The notes: generated from the sequence alone by a model not told the origin. DNA of 64,000 nt from Pseudeuparius sepicola (GCA_963920635.1 OY987299.1:123567373-123631372); one strand, 5' to 3'. Shown: positions 22,375 to 35,872, counted from the first letter of the stretch. Translations and numbers: made by a program.

Positions 22375-22853
22375 GTTACCGGCCGAAAGTTGGACACAAA
22401 TGGAAAACTTTTTTATTATTAATTTCTCAGAAAATTTTATTCTTAATAAAAGTTGGTGCTTCATTTCAAAACGCACATATCAAAATTTAAATATCTCTTT
22501 TTGGATACGAGGTAGATTCAAAAAAGTCAAAATAACTCGGGAGGAAAGTACCCTTATTTTTTAAAATAAGGTAAAAAGTTACTCACAAAAGTTGTTTGGA
22601 ATAAAAGGTGGATGTCAGATTTAAAGTCACATCCACCTAGTCAAAAAAAGAAATGTAACTTTTTTTGTATTTTTTTCGACCACCCTGTGTATTACAAAAA
22701 AACAAAATACCGCAAGCGCAACTTATCATCGGATAACACATGAATTTACTACTAAACTTTAATATTTTGTTCGATTAGCAGCTAGAAATTTAAATTAATC
22801 GAAGTCAGAGTTTAAAATTATTAAATTTTTGTGTCCAACTTTCTGCCGGTCAC
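22375..22853. mobile_element. MITE, GTGACCGGCAGAAAGT family (copy 2)
   Basis: The left end GTTACCGGCCGAAAGTTGGA and right end, the complement of GTGACCGGCAGAAAGTTGGA, are flanked by TA at 22373-22374 and 22854-22855. It belongs to the family of 1306-1786. Non-coding. Confidence 0.75.
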
Positions 22854-25800
22854 TATACATATATGGGAATTATGTATATTGTGGATTATGTTACACCCTA
22901 TAAAACAATAAAACATGAACCAAAGTTGCCAGCTTTAACGTTTTTTTGTTGCTTACAAATATGTAGGCCACTATATACGCTTTATAAAGTTGCGAACTGA
23001 TTTTTCGTTATGTACCTATTACGTAGGTATTTCCTATTATAACCAAAACGGGATGCTTAAAAAAATGTAGATTAATGCAAACCTGAAGTATACCTATCTT
23101 TCATTTTTATACTGTGACAAAGTATTGTCAAAGTATAAAAAGTATACCTATCTTTCATTTTTCTACTTTGACGAAGTATTGTCAAAGTATGAAAATGATT
23201 TTACACAGATTAACTTTATGACGATTTATTACAATCCATTTGAACTTATGTTAAGTAATTATTGACAAAATTATATTTCTTAAAACAGTAAAAAGTTAAA
23301 AAAACATCATATAAGCTAAAGGCAAAGTACTAATTAAAGTATTAGGCACTATTAGGGGAGAAAATAAAAAGTAAAAACACAAAATTCATTTGGCGTTTCA
23401 ATATAATCTTAAATAAATTATTTGTTCATTGGAACTTGTAGCGCATCTAAAATGATCTGTAGCGAATGCGTTTTAGCAAAATTTATTATTTGCTCGCTAA
23501 CAAGGCTGGTAAATAAGAAAGTGGCCTATGGAGGTAACTAACGAACTAACCTAACCTATAAAAATCTTAGAAGCTAAGGCCAATAATTTTCACTACGGCT
23601 AAGAAAGTTAACGTACCGAAAAACGATCTATAGAAACTACTGTACAATGAACTCAAAAGATCCATGTCACTAAATACTAAAAAAGAAAGCCTACGGCAAA
23701 GGGTAAAACAAAGGAAAAAATGAAAAACTAAAATTTTTAACAATTGGATTTTGCTAACTAGAAGCAATTTTATTATTTCCGACTGCAGCGTAATATACTT
23801 GAACAAAAAGTAAGTTACTATGTAGTTGGTTGGTCACGCAAAAAAATTCCTAAATTCCACAAAATGTAGGAATTACGACGGAGCATTGAATAAAGGAATA
23901 ATTATTCCTTTACTTCCTTTACTCAATGGACGGAGATAATTTTCAAGTGACCACCCATTTTTTAAAATTTTAAACCCTTAAGCTTAAACAATTTCAAGTT
24001 TTGTTTTTACGTCGCGTATTGTCATTAGTATATATTTTCTACATCTATAACTAGCAATATAAAATTTAAATTAGTTGAGACAATTTTCTACATCTATTTG
24101 ATTTGACATAATAAGTTTACTGCTTTGTTTACTAACACTAACTAGCTACTATTCATTACAGGAAAATACAATTACCACCATGAAAAATTGCGTTTTTGGC
24201 AGCAGCGTTTTTTGACAGCACAATAAGCTCAGAACTTGTACTTATTCTTACTCAGTAATGGTAATTTAACTGGATACTAGATAGTCCTATTCCCTCTTAA
24301 ATTTGTTTACCCTTATTTAGAGGCACCCTGTATATGGAGCCTTACAATTAGGTACAATTTATTGTGTACCACTTTCAATAATTTATATACCTATGTATCA
24401 CTTTGATTATGAGTATAGGATCTATTAGTTTAAAACAATCAAAAACATGATTTGAAACGCTTGAGTAAAAAACTTGAAAATGTGCCTTTTAAATGATTCC
24501 TACATTAACTTATTTCCTTCAATGAAGGAATATTGAATTTTATCACTCTTTTTATATTGACAGGATGGTAATTGAAATTTTCCTATAGATATTTTCAAAT
24601 CATCATAGTTATATTGAAGCTTTTCCGAACCCCACAAGCACGTAATAAAATAATTCGTGGGCAACTTGTTAAGTTCTACCCGAGTGCGTTTTGGAAGATA
24701 TAAAAGGCAAAAACGGTGTTAAAATTTTTATAAAAAGGGTTCTCGCCTCGTTTTACCCTTTGTTGTAGTCTCTCCTAGAGGTGCACTAAAAATATCTAAG
24801 AAAACGTCATGCCCCATGCTGTGTGGACGAGGAAAGTATTCTTGACACTGACTCGAACCTCGTTCCCTGTATATTTCGTGTGATAATAGATAAAAACTCA
24901 ATCCACAACACTACAGATACATAGAAAAACTCTAAAAAACTGCAAAAAGTATGTACAGACCGTTCACAAATTTAATTTTAAAACATGATAGTAAAATTGC
25001 AAAGGACAACCATTTTTTGTCATTTTGGAAGTATGACTATGAATGGGATCATCAATTCAAGGCCTGCTATGATATCATTTTATACGACCGATGATCCCAC
25101 TATGGTAGCAATGTGAAAACGGTTTTTGTGGTTGTCCATCGTAATTTTGCTAATATGCTCCGAGTGTGAACACCCTGTATAAGTCTTCGTATCCAATAGC
25201 TTTGTGTGTCTGTTTTGCTGGGGAAAAAGGGGTGGTCTGTGGAAGCGACAAAGCAAAAAAGATACTAAAAAAGTTGCTAAGTACTTACTTGGTATGAGGT
25301 CGCACTATCGCGAGTGATTATTTTGCCATCTTCAGGTAATTTATTGAAATGGCGGCGTCTGGAGCTTGAAGGTGAGGTTATAAATTTTCGAAAGCCTCAT
25401 GGCTTATCAAATATTTGCGATTTTGCATCGGCTGTATTTAGCTGTATTTAAAATTTCTTAAATATTTAATTTAGACCACAATCAATAATTTTGTTTCAGA
25501 ATTTATTATTATTGTCATTATTGACTCAGTGACTAATTATTAATATATTGCTGAACTTAATAATAAACAACTATTTTCTCTCTATAAAAGCCAGTTCAGT
25601 AGGTTGTGACCAGGCAATTTTATTTAGTACCTATACTTTGAAAACTTTGAAGCTAGAGAATGTCAAATGTAAAAGGTTATGTTGGAACATCGGCTAAATT
25701 TTGTCAAATTATTTATCTAGAGCCAAAGTTTCGTCTTCCTATGTTTTATAAATACCTGATATACGGTACCACTACGGTTTGCTTATTTAATTTGCACACG

Positions 25801-25882
25801 ATAATAAAAAAAGAAGAAACGAAAAACCAGGCTTTTATCGCAGCTTGATGACGATCAAAACAAAATTGGGACGACTTGAGAC
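22854..25882. other. Intron sequence with minor repeats
   Basis: It contains a short tandem duplication near 23091-23200 (two copies of CTATCTTTCATTTTTNTACT with GTCAAAGTAT), a foldback-like segment around 24961-25170 ending in ACACCCTGTATA, and a possible but unsupported exon ending at 25289 on the minus strand. No gene can be supported. Confidence 0.4.
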
Positions 25883-26393
25883 CAGGGTTGCAGAATTTTT
25901 TATATTGTTTGAAAATTTTGTTTTTTATTTTAATCGGATTTTTTTATTTAAGTTGTTTTAGAGTTTAAATGGGATTTGTATTATTTAAAATTGCAATAAA
26001 ATATTAAAATTTGATTTGTTTCTTTATGGATTTAGTTTAAACACGTTTTATTTAATATTTACCATCACAGTTAGGTAACTCATAGTTGTTAAAATTCACA
26101 AGTAACTGAATTCACAGATATAAAAACAACTGAAATAGCTTGCTATCAAAAACAAGATTGTAACTAACCAATTTTTATTATATTCTAATGAAAAGGGAAA
26201 ATATATACCTACATACAAAACTTGGATTTACTTTAATTTTTTTTTATTAAAGCACTTAAGTAAAAATTCGAATTTTGCAGATTTGTTAGTACCGAATAAT
26301 ATTTTGATTTAGATAAATGATTTTTCTTATTTTAATCAAGTGATTAAAATCGCGATTGATTTAAATTAAGCGATTTAAATCAAAGCAACCCTG
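25883..26393. mobile_element. hAT-like MITE with CAGGGTTGC ends
   Basis: The ends CAGGGTTGCAG and GCAACCCTG are inverted, as is typical of many hAT elements. AT-rich GATTTAAAT-type motifs cluster near the right end. The 8-base flanks are not duplicates, so the class is inferred from the ends only. Confidence 0.45.
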
Positions 26394-27214
26394 GCCTTTT
26401 CACTAAATTTATTATTAATATACAGTCTGTCCGCGTTTGCTTGTGATAACACTCCATAAATCTAAGCTAAGCTAAGAAAAATTCATAATATATTTTTTTT
26501 ACATTGAGCTACTCACAGACACTACTATTTCGATTGGGTGATTATTCCATGGCTAGCGATTATTTTTGTGCCAATTTTTAGAATTTTTCGCTATTAAAAA
26601 TCTAACCTAATAACAATAACATTTTAGCATCAGTTTGTTTAAATCTACTCGTCATTGCGGTTAAACTGATATAAAATTGTATACCATTTTTGAAATATTT
26701 CATTTTAAAATTTTATACTAATCTATTTAACATGGGTTTGTGGATCTCGTGATATAGACTATCAGTGTACATAATAACAAAAAATATTTGAATTTTAGTT
26801 ATATCTTAAATAGCTTCCAACGTTGTAAAATTTTAATAGTCCCTTGGTTAAAACCAACATTTCTTGTTATTGTATCGATTGTCTATCTTTATCATACGAT
26901 CCACAAAACAGATTTAGTATAAAATTTGAAAATTAAATATTTCAAAAACGGAAAAAGATAATGACGTAAGGTTTTATACCGTTTTTAACGTAATGTCGAC
27001 TGACGAGTAAATTTCAAAAACTAAAAAGATATGTGTGTTCCATTAAGAAACGTATGTTGAGGTTTGCCCCGCTTTTATAAACGCCCTGTGTATTTAGCAG
27101 GTCCTAGAAACTGTTTATAACAAGGTACAGTTTTTGCTTTTGAAAAATTTGTTTGTATCTCACAAACATAAATAGTTGAGGGGTGGGATTGTTCTTTGGG
27201 ACACTTTGTACCTA
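26394..27214. other. Intron sequence, no feature
   Basis: AT-rich with no recognisable coding segment or repeat structure. Confidence 0.4.
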
Positions 27215-27420
27215 CAGTGTGACCCATTTTTTTTTCGGGTCACCCTGTAAAAAGTTTATTAATTGTGAAATTTGAATAGTTTTTTTTTAATTGTGAGGTG
27301 ACATCGTCGCGAATCCCTGAACTCCGCCATATTGAGAATTTATGTTCATATTTTATGAAAATTATCCTTGGCCGTTATCCTAAACTTTTCTAAATTGAAA
27401 TGTAAACATTAACATAACAT
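27215..27420 (+). mobile_element. Single end of a mariner-type element
   Basis: It starts TA plus CAGTGTGACCCATTTT and continues GGGTCACCCTGTAAAAAGT, like the left end of the transposase-bearing element at 63345. No partner end was found, so it is probably a truncated copy. Confidence 0.5.
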
Positions 27421-27462
27421 ATTTAAATTAGCTGAAACGTTATTATTTATTTATTTTGTTAT

Positions 27463-28250
27463 ACAGTGTCCTCCAGAGATATTGCTATAAAAATGGAAAA
27501 AAAGTATTTTCAATTTCTGAAAAAAACTATTCTTGACAAAAGTTTATGTTTCTTCTAAAACACAAAATGCACCTTTAAAAAATTTGAAAATATACTTTTC
27601 TATACGAGGGAGGTTCAAATATATAAAACTTAATCAAGAGTAAAGTGCCCTTATTTTTTCAAATAGTGGCAAATGTTATTTGTTTGTTTGTTACCAAGTC
27701 ACAGGCCCCTACCATGGATTTTTTTTAAAGCACCCTGTATCTAGGTATTTTTATAATTTCTTCTATTTTTAACTGATCTTATTGAGTTGTTGCTGGCGTT
27801 TGAAATGTTTAGTATTAAATTTTGTTTGAGAAAATGATGGTTGTTTTGATGGCCACAAAAATAAGAGATAATAATTCCTATTGAAAATTTTCCATTAATG
27901 AGTGAACTTAATTTAACTTTGCAAGTAAATTATTGTGTTGGCCAACCTTATGTTGGCTCTGCATAATTAAGTTTATTGCAACGTGTTCATGAAAACCCCA
28001 AAAAAAATGCACTGTAGGCTTCCGCGACTTGGTATTTGAAACAACTTTCTTATATAATTTTTGCACCGATTTTGAAAAATGAAGGCACTTTACTCTTGAG
28101 CAAGTTTTATATTTTTGAACCTCCCTCGTACACGTAAGCAGATTTTCAAATTTTTATAAGTATCTACATTTTGAAATTTAGAAGAAGCAGAAACTTTTAT
28201 CAAGAATATATTTTATTCAGAAATTGTAATTTAAATTCCTACTTTAAAAA
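27463..28250. mobile_element. Foldback element with CAGTGTCCTCC end
   Basis: The left end CAGTGTCCTCCAGAGATATT is flanked by TA and resembles the end of the element at 36609. Arms at about 27500-27690 and 28055-28250 are inverted copies and include GAACCTCCCTCGTA and TTTACTCTTGA. Related arm sequence occurs in the 1306-1786 and 22375-22853 elements. The right boundary is approximate. Confidence 0.55.
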
Positions 28251-28589
28251 GTGTTAAGATAACAATTATTAGTGTAGGTACTGCAAGCTGTATCCTCGCC
28301 ATTTCCAAGCGAATTACCTGAAGAAGTAGTCCGAAAGACTTAAATTAATCGAATATGGTCTCGTTGCTTCAGATACAGACAAAGCTATTAAACACATATG
28401 GAGAGAACGAATCGAATATGTCCACATCGTCAGCTATCAGATTCAATGCGCTTGGCTTAAGAAAAACTGCATAATTTTTCATTAGACGCAGTGCGTTTGT
28501 AGTGGCAAACTGTCAGATCACTGACGTTCATCCAGTGGTGTACGTTGTATTGTTAACAATTGTAGATATTCTGGGATATAAAGAATTTT

Positions 28590-28856
28590 TTTATTACTAA
28601 CCTGAGAAATCACTATTATTTACCTCATTCCTCTAATGAGAAGTAATATTTCTCTACTCCCAGGCTAAATCTATTAAAATAAATATGTAAAATATGGCAA
28701 TATTTCAATGTTAGTAGTAAAAAAAATTCTATATACACTTCGGTTGAGAAGGCCATTCTTTACCTCGCATATTATATACTTTGGCGCTACGCGCCTCAGG
28801 ATATAAAAATGCTAGGTAAATAATGGCTCATTTCTCAACCTAAGTGTATAATATAC
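28590..28856 (+). repeat. Composite foldback repeat (copy 1 of 3)
   Basis: Two modules make up the unit. The first is a conserved block containing ACCTGAGAAATCACTATTAT and TCTAATGAGAAGTAATATTT. The second is a foldback of about 127 bases starting TATATACACTTCGGTTGAGA, with a GGCGCTACGCGCC turn, and ending in the complement of its start. The same two modules in the same order occur at 52889-53279 and 53285-53607. Confidence 0.75.
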
Positions 28857-31807
28857 AAATGTCATGTCATTTAGCTACCAGCAAAAATGTTCCTTATCTG
28901 CAAGCCTCAGAATATCAACATATCAGTTACAAGAATATACACTTTGTACAAACAAGTGCAATATGTTATCATTTATCATGCTAGGACTCTCTTACACCCT
29001 CTACAATATTTTATTTATCGATTATTAATTTTATATACTTGAACATAATGTGCAATTTTAGTGGTTGAGTTGATCTTTATTTACAAGCAAAAATACAGGT
29101 GCTAATTTTGTCACTGCTGCAATAGCTTTTTCATTTACAAGAGTATCATGTAAAGTTTGTTCAGCGAATGTTCGGCCCTACGTCACAACCCCCGTCCTTG
29201 TCTTACTTATGAATATACGATATACGATGGATATGGGTCGTATATTCACGAGTCAGACAAGGACGGGAGTTGTGACGTAGGGCCCAACATTCGCTGTACC
29301 AACTGTATGTGAAATGTGAGTACTAAAAGCGTGTCTAAAATAAAGAACAACTTAAGGTTTAAGCATATGAATTTTTGAAAATTAAATTAATTTGCCAAAA
29401 CCTTAAGGAAGGTAATGTCCGACAGACAGACACAAAACACACATCGAAATACAAAATAACAGACTCTGTGAAGTGTGAAGTGCAAGAAGTTTTTATTGTA
29501 GTGAAGCGGCATACTTGGCAAAATTTCCGATATGCTGAGGCGGTCACTTGGTTCTTGGCTCCCTTGTATAATATTCAATAAGGTCAGGTAATTTCGGCAT
29601 AAAATTCTCTGAGATAAAATGTGCAATATTGAAAATTGATTTTAACAATTTCTGACGTCTTTTCATTCTATGGAAGGTTCAAAATTTCTCAACTTGAAAA
29701 TAGGTAATTTCACAAAAAAATTAAAAAGTAGTTAATTGATTTACACTAGAAGAAAGGGTCGTCCAGAGAAAAGTCATTAGTGTTATTATTACCGATTTTG
29801 GGAATTTCTGAATAAGATATACGGGGTGTCCATTTTAAGTAGCTCACTCAAAATATTTCGGCCAATTTCTGCAAAAAAATTATGGCGGGTGGAAATTGAA
29901 TGGGATATTTTGCTTTATTTCGAAATGCCCAATTATTTTTTTTACAAAAGATTTAATTTTTTAGCCTAAGCGAGCCGAAATACCATATCTCAATTCTGAC
30001 ATTAATAATAATAATTCTCACCCTCACAATACTCCAAACTAGGAGTACCCCAAAAGCAACCACATGCTTGTGCGGGGGAGGGGGGAAAATTACTATTATT
30101 TTGTCTTCGTTGCCATTTGCGGCTAGGGCCGACTTTTTTCCCGATAGAACTAGGATAGCTTTCGCTCAAGTACTACGGAAAACCCTAGAAAACCGTAGTA
30201 ATCCCAGTGAGCGTAGGTCAATTAGTAAATCATATGTATAAAGCCCATTTAGGAGCAATACCGTGAACTCACATTTGTCCAGCGCTCTTGGCCATAGCGA
30301 TGTTTTTCTTTAAAGACATATATGCATGCGCCTGCCTCGAACCAAGGTCGATCGAAGGCAGAAAAACATGCAGTCTAAAAAGTCAGCGCCGGTACGACCG
30401 ACGCCACCGCGGATAGTTGTTGCAAATAATTTTCTTGTTAAACTTTTTCTTGTATCTTTATAAATGAAAAGGTAACGTTTTAACTTCTATTTTTCCGATT
30501 TTCGCCATATATTAAAGATGAACGAGATATTTTGAGTAGCACACGAACAGAATAAACTTTTGTGTATAGTCAAGTTGCGGATGGCATTTTTAAAGAACTC
30601 CTCTGAACAGTAGTCACAGTTAGTGCATTTTGGTGCGTTTGTACATTCTGTACGCAGTTTTAATTGATGCTCAACACATTTTTGGACATTGCATTCATAT
30701 TTAAAAAAGAAGAAAAATATTGACATTGAAAAATCAGAAAGCTAGTCAAAAAGGTAAAAAATTAACTTAGACCATATGATGTTTTTATCGTCACAGCAGA
30801 AAATGTTTACTTAAAAATTTAAAAACCACAAAAAATAACGATCTCTTAGGATTTTCTCATTATTTCTGTATTTTTAAAATGTCTGCGAAAACAAAAAAAT
30901 AAATACCTAAATTTACGTTTTGTTGGGCAACTGGCAACCAGCCTTAGCACGCGAGCTTATTAGCAGACAGGAAAGCGCCGTTAATAAAGGGTTTTAATAC
31001 ACTTTTGAATATATTTTTTTATTTAATTTTGGTTGACTTTAGAATTTTTTTAATTTCACATTCGTATTAAGCTATTTGTTTCCACCTGTGGTTAGGTACA
31101 GTTTTTTATATCATGACCGAATCGCCCTGTATAACTTACCCGGTCCAAATTACTTGCGCAATTTAGTTGACTTCTAATCTATATAAAATAAAAATATGGT
31201 GGTTCAAATTTTATGGGTAAAACTTCAAGAATCTATAGAAAACGTCAAAATAGTCCTACTAAAAATCTCTCTTTAACTGTACACTAGATTGTGAGAGGTA
31301 AATATTTTATGTCACTAGAATTCCGTAAGCGGCGGCCATATTGATATTATTGATAGGTGACGGAAAGGGCCGTAATCAACAGAATTTACGTTTTATACGC
31401 ATCTTAAATTTGAATAGCTAAAAATTAACATTAAACTCTGTTCTTTGAAGCACAAAAAGAGGCTGAATTTTTTGTGTTTCAACTTAGGTTAGAACCTCAG
31501 AATATCAAGGTTAAGGTTAGTCCTCTGTCATAAGTTCTGACATTCCTGCCAGACTCTCTCTGGACCACATACCTGTTTATTAACATAGGTATATGCTCTG
31601 GACGCGCTCAAAACAATGCTGCCAACCTTGGATTGCTCAATTAAGAAATGTCATTTCTAGTGTATCTACAGTTAAAGAGAGATTTTAGTATAAATAAACA
31701 TGGGTCCAAATCCTAAAGGTTTTCGTTAGACAGGGCGTCAAAGTTCATTTTTTTGCAAGTTTTATTTAATTTCACCTAAAGGAAGACAGTTAAGACAAAC
31801 ATGTTTT
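28857..31807. other. Intron sequence with one small MITE, no gene
   Basis: Apart from the foldback at 29163-29295 and an isolated GGGGTGTCC-type terminus near 29822, nothing is recognised. A GC-richer patch at 30270-30420 contains ATGGCCAAGAGCGCTGG followed by a GTGAGT on the minus strand, but its phase does not fit the neighbouring exons. Confidence 0.4.
29163..29295. mobile_element. Very short MITE (133 bases)
   Basis: AGCGAATGTTCGGCCCTACG is mirrored at the right end, and the arms of about 50 bases pair with few mismatches (through GTCACAAC and CCGTCCTTGTC). The loop is about 35 bases. There is no clear target duplication. Confidence 0.7.
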
Positions 31808-32545
31808 GAACAGGCTGCCAATGAGAAGTATGCAAGTTCTTGTTATGAAACTGCTGAAGAAAGGATGGCATACCGTTTGCGCATGTCCAAGTACCTACAG
31901 TTTAAATAAAATATTATTTAATCATTTAAACGATTTATTCGATGTAAAGCGTACTTGGACTTGCGCAAACGGTGTGCCATCTTTTCTTCAGCAGTTTTAT
32001 GACTAATCATTGGCAGCCTGTTCAGAAACGTGAAAAAATTAATCATTAAAATACAAGTCCACGTGACAATAATAGCCCTTTGTGTCCACGTTAACGGTAT
32101 GCTTATGGTTTTCCGACTAAAATCACACCAAAACGCATATTTTTCGAATAAATGAAAACTCACTTTTCCATTTGAAAAACCTAGGACGGCTATCTGATTC
32201 ATACCTTATTATTGAGAGATTATACGCAACATAATGACCTGTGAAAGGCATATTGAGTAAAATCACGTCCAAAAATCTGCCACTAGAGGAAAGTACCCTA
32301 ATATGAGACAGTTTTCAATATGAGACCCCACACTAACTCCTAAAGTAAGAGTCTCCTTCTAGCTGGCAGTGTCTCAAATAATCACTAATGGTATAAGCGT
32401 TGATTTCCTCCATCGACGGTATATAAGCAGCGTCCAGAGATATTCTCTAGACTTTGGTATAAGTCGCTACATGTAGTGCAGAGTCTAGTTCATCTAAATT
32501 TTTAGGTTAAGACCGGCTTTCAATCAACGCTTGAACCGTACGTTA

Positions 32546-34509
32546 ACGGAGATACAGGGCCCCAAAAGAGTACTTAGCGATTTACTTTTTTGGCTCTAAC
32601 TTTTGAACCGACTTGTATAATTTAATGAAATTTTAATAGTTTATGTTGGCCATAAAGACTCATAAAACCATACTACCGTAGATGTTTCACATCGTCAGGG
32701 AAGTCAGGAACGGACTTGCCACCACACTCGTTGGGCCAAATTTTTGACAGGTGTCATTTTACAGAGCTGAAAACTGTTTTTTTAAATACTTTGGTCATTG
32801 CTCTTTAAAAAAGGTACTCTTCATTTCTTGCGACCAAATGAGCCGTTTTCGAAAAAATTAAGTTTTTTAACACGTTTACACAATTAACGAGTGCTTGTCC
32901 ATAAAGGTACGGAACCCTAAAAATAACATAATACAGACTAGGCTGATATGCATTTAATTTATGGTGAAGCGCTGTCCAACTCTTCGAAGGCAAGAAGACT
33001 TTATGCTGAAAGATTTCCAGCTCGAAAACCTTTCAAAGGGTTGATCGGAGCTTAATTAATTTACAATGTTATTAAAACACAAAAATAATGAAAACGTTTA
33101 AATGTTATTTTGGCAAATGTTCAATATGAGCTCCACGTACTTCAATACATTTTCTTAGTCTTCGAATATTTTCCCGTTGCACTGCAAATAATATTCCGGC
33201 ATTATTACGAACTTCGTTAGAATGCTGTGTTATTCTCGCTAGTAGTTCTTCTCTAGTATTTACTGGTGTTGAATAAACTAGTTGTTTTAGATGTCCCCAA
33301 AAGTAAAAGTCTAAAGGATTTAGATCAGGCGACCTTGGTGGCCATAAAACAGGGCCACCTCGACCTATCCATCGAGGGCCAAAAACGTTAGTTAAGTGTT
33401 GACGTACTATACGGTTAAAATGAGGTGGAGCATAGTTCCGATGATGCCCGCCCACACATTTACCATAAACCGTTGTTGGTGTTTGTTTTGAATTATGGCG
33501 TGCGGATTTTCATCAGCCCAAAAATGTAAATTGTGTGAGTTTATTATGCCATCTCTTGTAAAACCGGCTTCCTAGGTACACAAAATAAGGTTAGAAAAAT
33601 TTAGATTTAGGTTATGTTGCTGTATAAACCAGTTGCAGTATTGGAGTCTTGCTGGATAATCATTCGGGGACATAGCGTGTACTCTTTGAACGTGATACGG
33701 GTGCAATAACTGTTCTCTTAGAGTTTCGTGTGCAACCCATTTTGTAGCATTGTTTTGTGCCGCGAGCTTTCTTACGCTGCTTGAAGGGTTGTCAGTAATA
33801 TCTTGCAAAATTTGTTCCTCTACGTGAGGGTGTCGTGCGCTCCTGGGAGGTTAATTCGTTAACTTGAATAATTACTTTCTAATCATCTTTTACCTGTTTC
33901 CCTTAAGCTCCGATCAACCCTTTGAAAGGTTTTTGGACTTGGCAATGTTCGAGCTGGAAATCTTTCAGCATAAAGTCTTCTTGCCTTCGAAGAGTTGGAC
34001 CGCGCTTCACCATAAATTAAATGCATATCAGCATATTCTGCGTAAGAATATTCTTCCATTTTTAAAATTTATTTTTTACTTGAAGGCGGATTTGACAAGT
34101 TCCGTCAATAGTAGGTAATTCATTAAACAATAACCACTTGATTTTTACCTAATTGTGTTTAGCATTAGTAACTTTTGAGTGTTATACAAAAACTTATTTT
34201 TTTCGAAAACGGCTCATTTGGTCGAAAGAAATGAAGAGTACCTTTTTTAAAGAGCAATGACCAAAGTATTTAAAAAAATAGTTTTCAGCTCTGTAAAATG
34301 ACACCTGCCAAAAATTTGGCCCAACGAGTATGGTGGCAAGTCCGTTCCTGACTTCCCTGAAGATGTGAAACATCTACGGTAGTATGGTTTTATGAGTCTT
34401 TATGGCCAACATAAACTATTAAAATTTCATTAAATTATACAAGTCGGTTCAAAAGTTAGAGCCAAAAAAGTAAATCGCTAAGTACTCTTTTGGGGCCCTG
34501 TATCTCCGT
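32546..34509. mobile_element. Mariner-type element with about 500-base inverted repeats
   Basis: The ends ACGGAGATACAGGGCCCC are inverted at both sides and flanked by TA (within a shared TTAA). The arms pair over 32546-32868 with 34190-34509, and again over about 32920-33055 with 33902-34042. The centre holds a broken transposase on the minus strand. It is nested in the element at 32286-35497. Confidence 0.85.
33105..33808 (-). pseudogene. Tc1/mariner-type transposase, inactivated
   Basis: 33808-33572 encodes the helix-turn-helix side (ITDNPSSSVRKLAAQNN, then HPYHVQRVHAMSPNDY). The frame then meets TAG exactly where the first catalytic Asp of a TDEAGFTRDG-type motif belongs, while EAGFTRDGIINSHNLHFW continues after it. 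From about 33455 a +1 frameshift and an internal deletion remove the middle. The last part (33455-33105) keeps NYAPPHFNRIVRQHL, PRSPDLNPLDFYFWGHLKQL and ends RGAHIEHLPK. At least three lesions make it non-functional. DDE-type catalysis is inferred from the family. Confidence 0.88.
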
Positions 34510-35872
34510 TAAGGGGCACAGTAGGAATTTTTTTCCTTTGACAAACTAGGGTTATTTTGACCTCCCCTGTATGCTTCCGAGAGATTAGGAGGTACTTACC
34601 GGACACCCTGTATTTTTGTAGCTTGTTGTATTGAATAAAAGTTATTTAGAGTAGATATATAACGCATTTAATAACATTTGTTAACGATGGCAAAACATTC
34701 TGATATGTACAGCGGATTCCTAATATGAGACACCCCAGTGTTCCTAATATGAGACACCCCAGTGTTCCTAATATGAGATATCTCATATAAGGAGACTCGC
34801 TTCATCCAATTTAGATTACTAATAATTTGAATAGAATGTCAAGTGTTATATAATTAAAGCGTTGACTGACGTATTAAAAAAGACTGCTCACGGCTGTCAT
34901 GTTTGACAGTTCTCTGGCTCATCATGCGCTTCCCGGAGACAAAATACAATGCAAAATACATTGTTGACCATAGGCGCCATCTATTTTCCAGGACATGCAT
35001 GAATCTATAGCCGTGAGAAGTCTTCTTAATACGTCAGTCAACGATTAAAGAGTTGTATACTGTGTTAAGTTGATATTCATTTAATGTTTTTGAAATAAAA
35101 ATTATTTTGTGGTAAGTAGTATTTTTGTTAAACCTTAATGAGACTGTCTCAGATTAGGAACCTGTTAAGTGTGCCAAGTGCTACGTAACTAAATTGTTGT
35201 ATACTAGGTTCATTTGATATTCTTTTAAAGTTTTTTAAATAAAAATTATTTTGTGTCAAGTAGTGTTTCTGTTAAACCTGGATATTAGGAACCCAATTTT
35301 AAAAATTGAAGATTGGACTTTTTTTCATAATTCTCATTTACGCAACAACTGTTAATATTTGGCAATCCTATACATAAACTGCAGTGAAAATAGAGACTAT
35401 ATTAAACGTATTCGACGAGAGTTTGCGCATTATACTATATTATAGGACAAAATACAGAACAAAATGTAATGTGGTCTCAGATTAGGACAGTTTCCTCTAT
35501 CTCCCGGTCTATATAATGTATGTTATAAGTATATAATATGTACCTTCTATTCTTCAAACTATGTTAGATGGCAGTTTGAAGTTTCTCTGGTCGACTTTTC
35601 TCTCTAGTATACAGGGACTCTAGTTCATACTAAGAACTCATCTTAAATAATTTTAAATACGAAGTTCGGATTAAATAACATTTAGGATGGGAAAACCAAA
35701 TGTTTTACACGTTTTGCTTCCGTATTCGACCGAGCGATTGCCCATTTTATCTGTCTTTGATGTTTTCTGAATTGTTGCCACCCGAGGCCCCGCCCATCGC
35801 CGGCCGTTCGCCCCGCCCGCCGGAACCAAGGACCCGGGTGACGCGCCCCGCGAGGCGTGCCGTGCCACTTAC

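Larger units (their letters stand above)
32286..35497. mobile_element. TA-inserted element with repeated CCTAATATGAGACA motifs
   Basis: The ends GAGGAAAGTACCCTAATATG and the complement of GAGGAAACTGTCCTAATCTG are flanked by TA at 32284-32285 and 35498-35499. The motif CCTAATATGAGACA or close variants occurs at 32297, 32317, 34718, 34742 and 34766 (the last three as 24-base tandem units), and inverted near 34781, 35142 and 35473. Such subterminal arrays usually bind the transposase (inference). No transposase of its own was recognised. A mariner-type element is nested inside. Confidence 0.75.
31808..35511. mobile_element. Hairpin MITE, GACCGGGAGATAG family (copy 2, interrupted)
   Basis: 31808-32285 matches the turn and right arm of the element at 13385-14242. 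The family's right terminus (TCTCCCGGTC) reappears only at 35500-35509. The 32286-35497 element is inserted between them at a TA. Much of the left arm is missing at the 31808 side. Confidence 0.75.

Noticed and set aside
25285..25380. Possible minus-strand exon ending at 25289 with donor GTAAGTACT, reading HFNKLPEDGKIITRDSATSY
   Set aside because: No acceptor gives an open frame compatible with the phase-0 exons on either side, and the donor resembles the common TAGGTACTTAC background motif.
28590..28720. Hammerhead-ribozyme-like strings (CTAATGAG ... GAAG) in the composite foldback
   Set aside because: The conserved CTGATGA and GAAA core with three helices could not be assembled.
30270..30420. 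Minus-strand ATGGCCAAGAGCGCTGG followed by GTGAGT, a possible start exon
   Set aside because: The phase does not fit the next exon, and only about eight codons are present with no protein similarity.
34718..34790. Direct repeats with 24-base period considered as a CRISPR-like array
   Set aside because: There are no spacers, only about 2.6 units, and the unit is the subterminal motif of the surrounding transposon in a eukaryotic genome.
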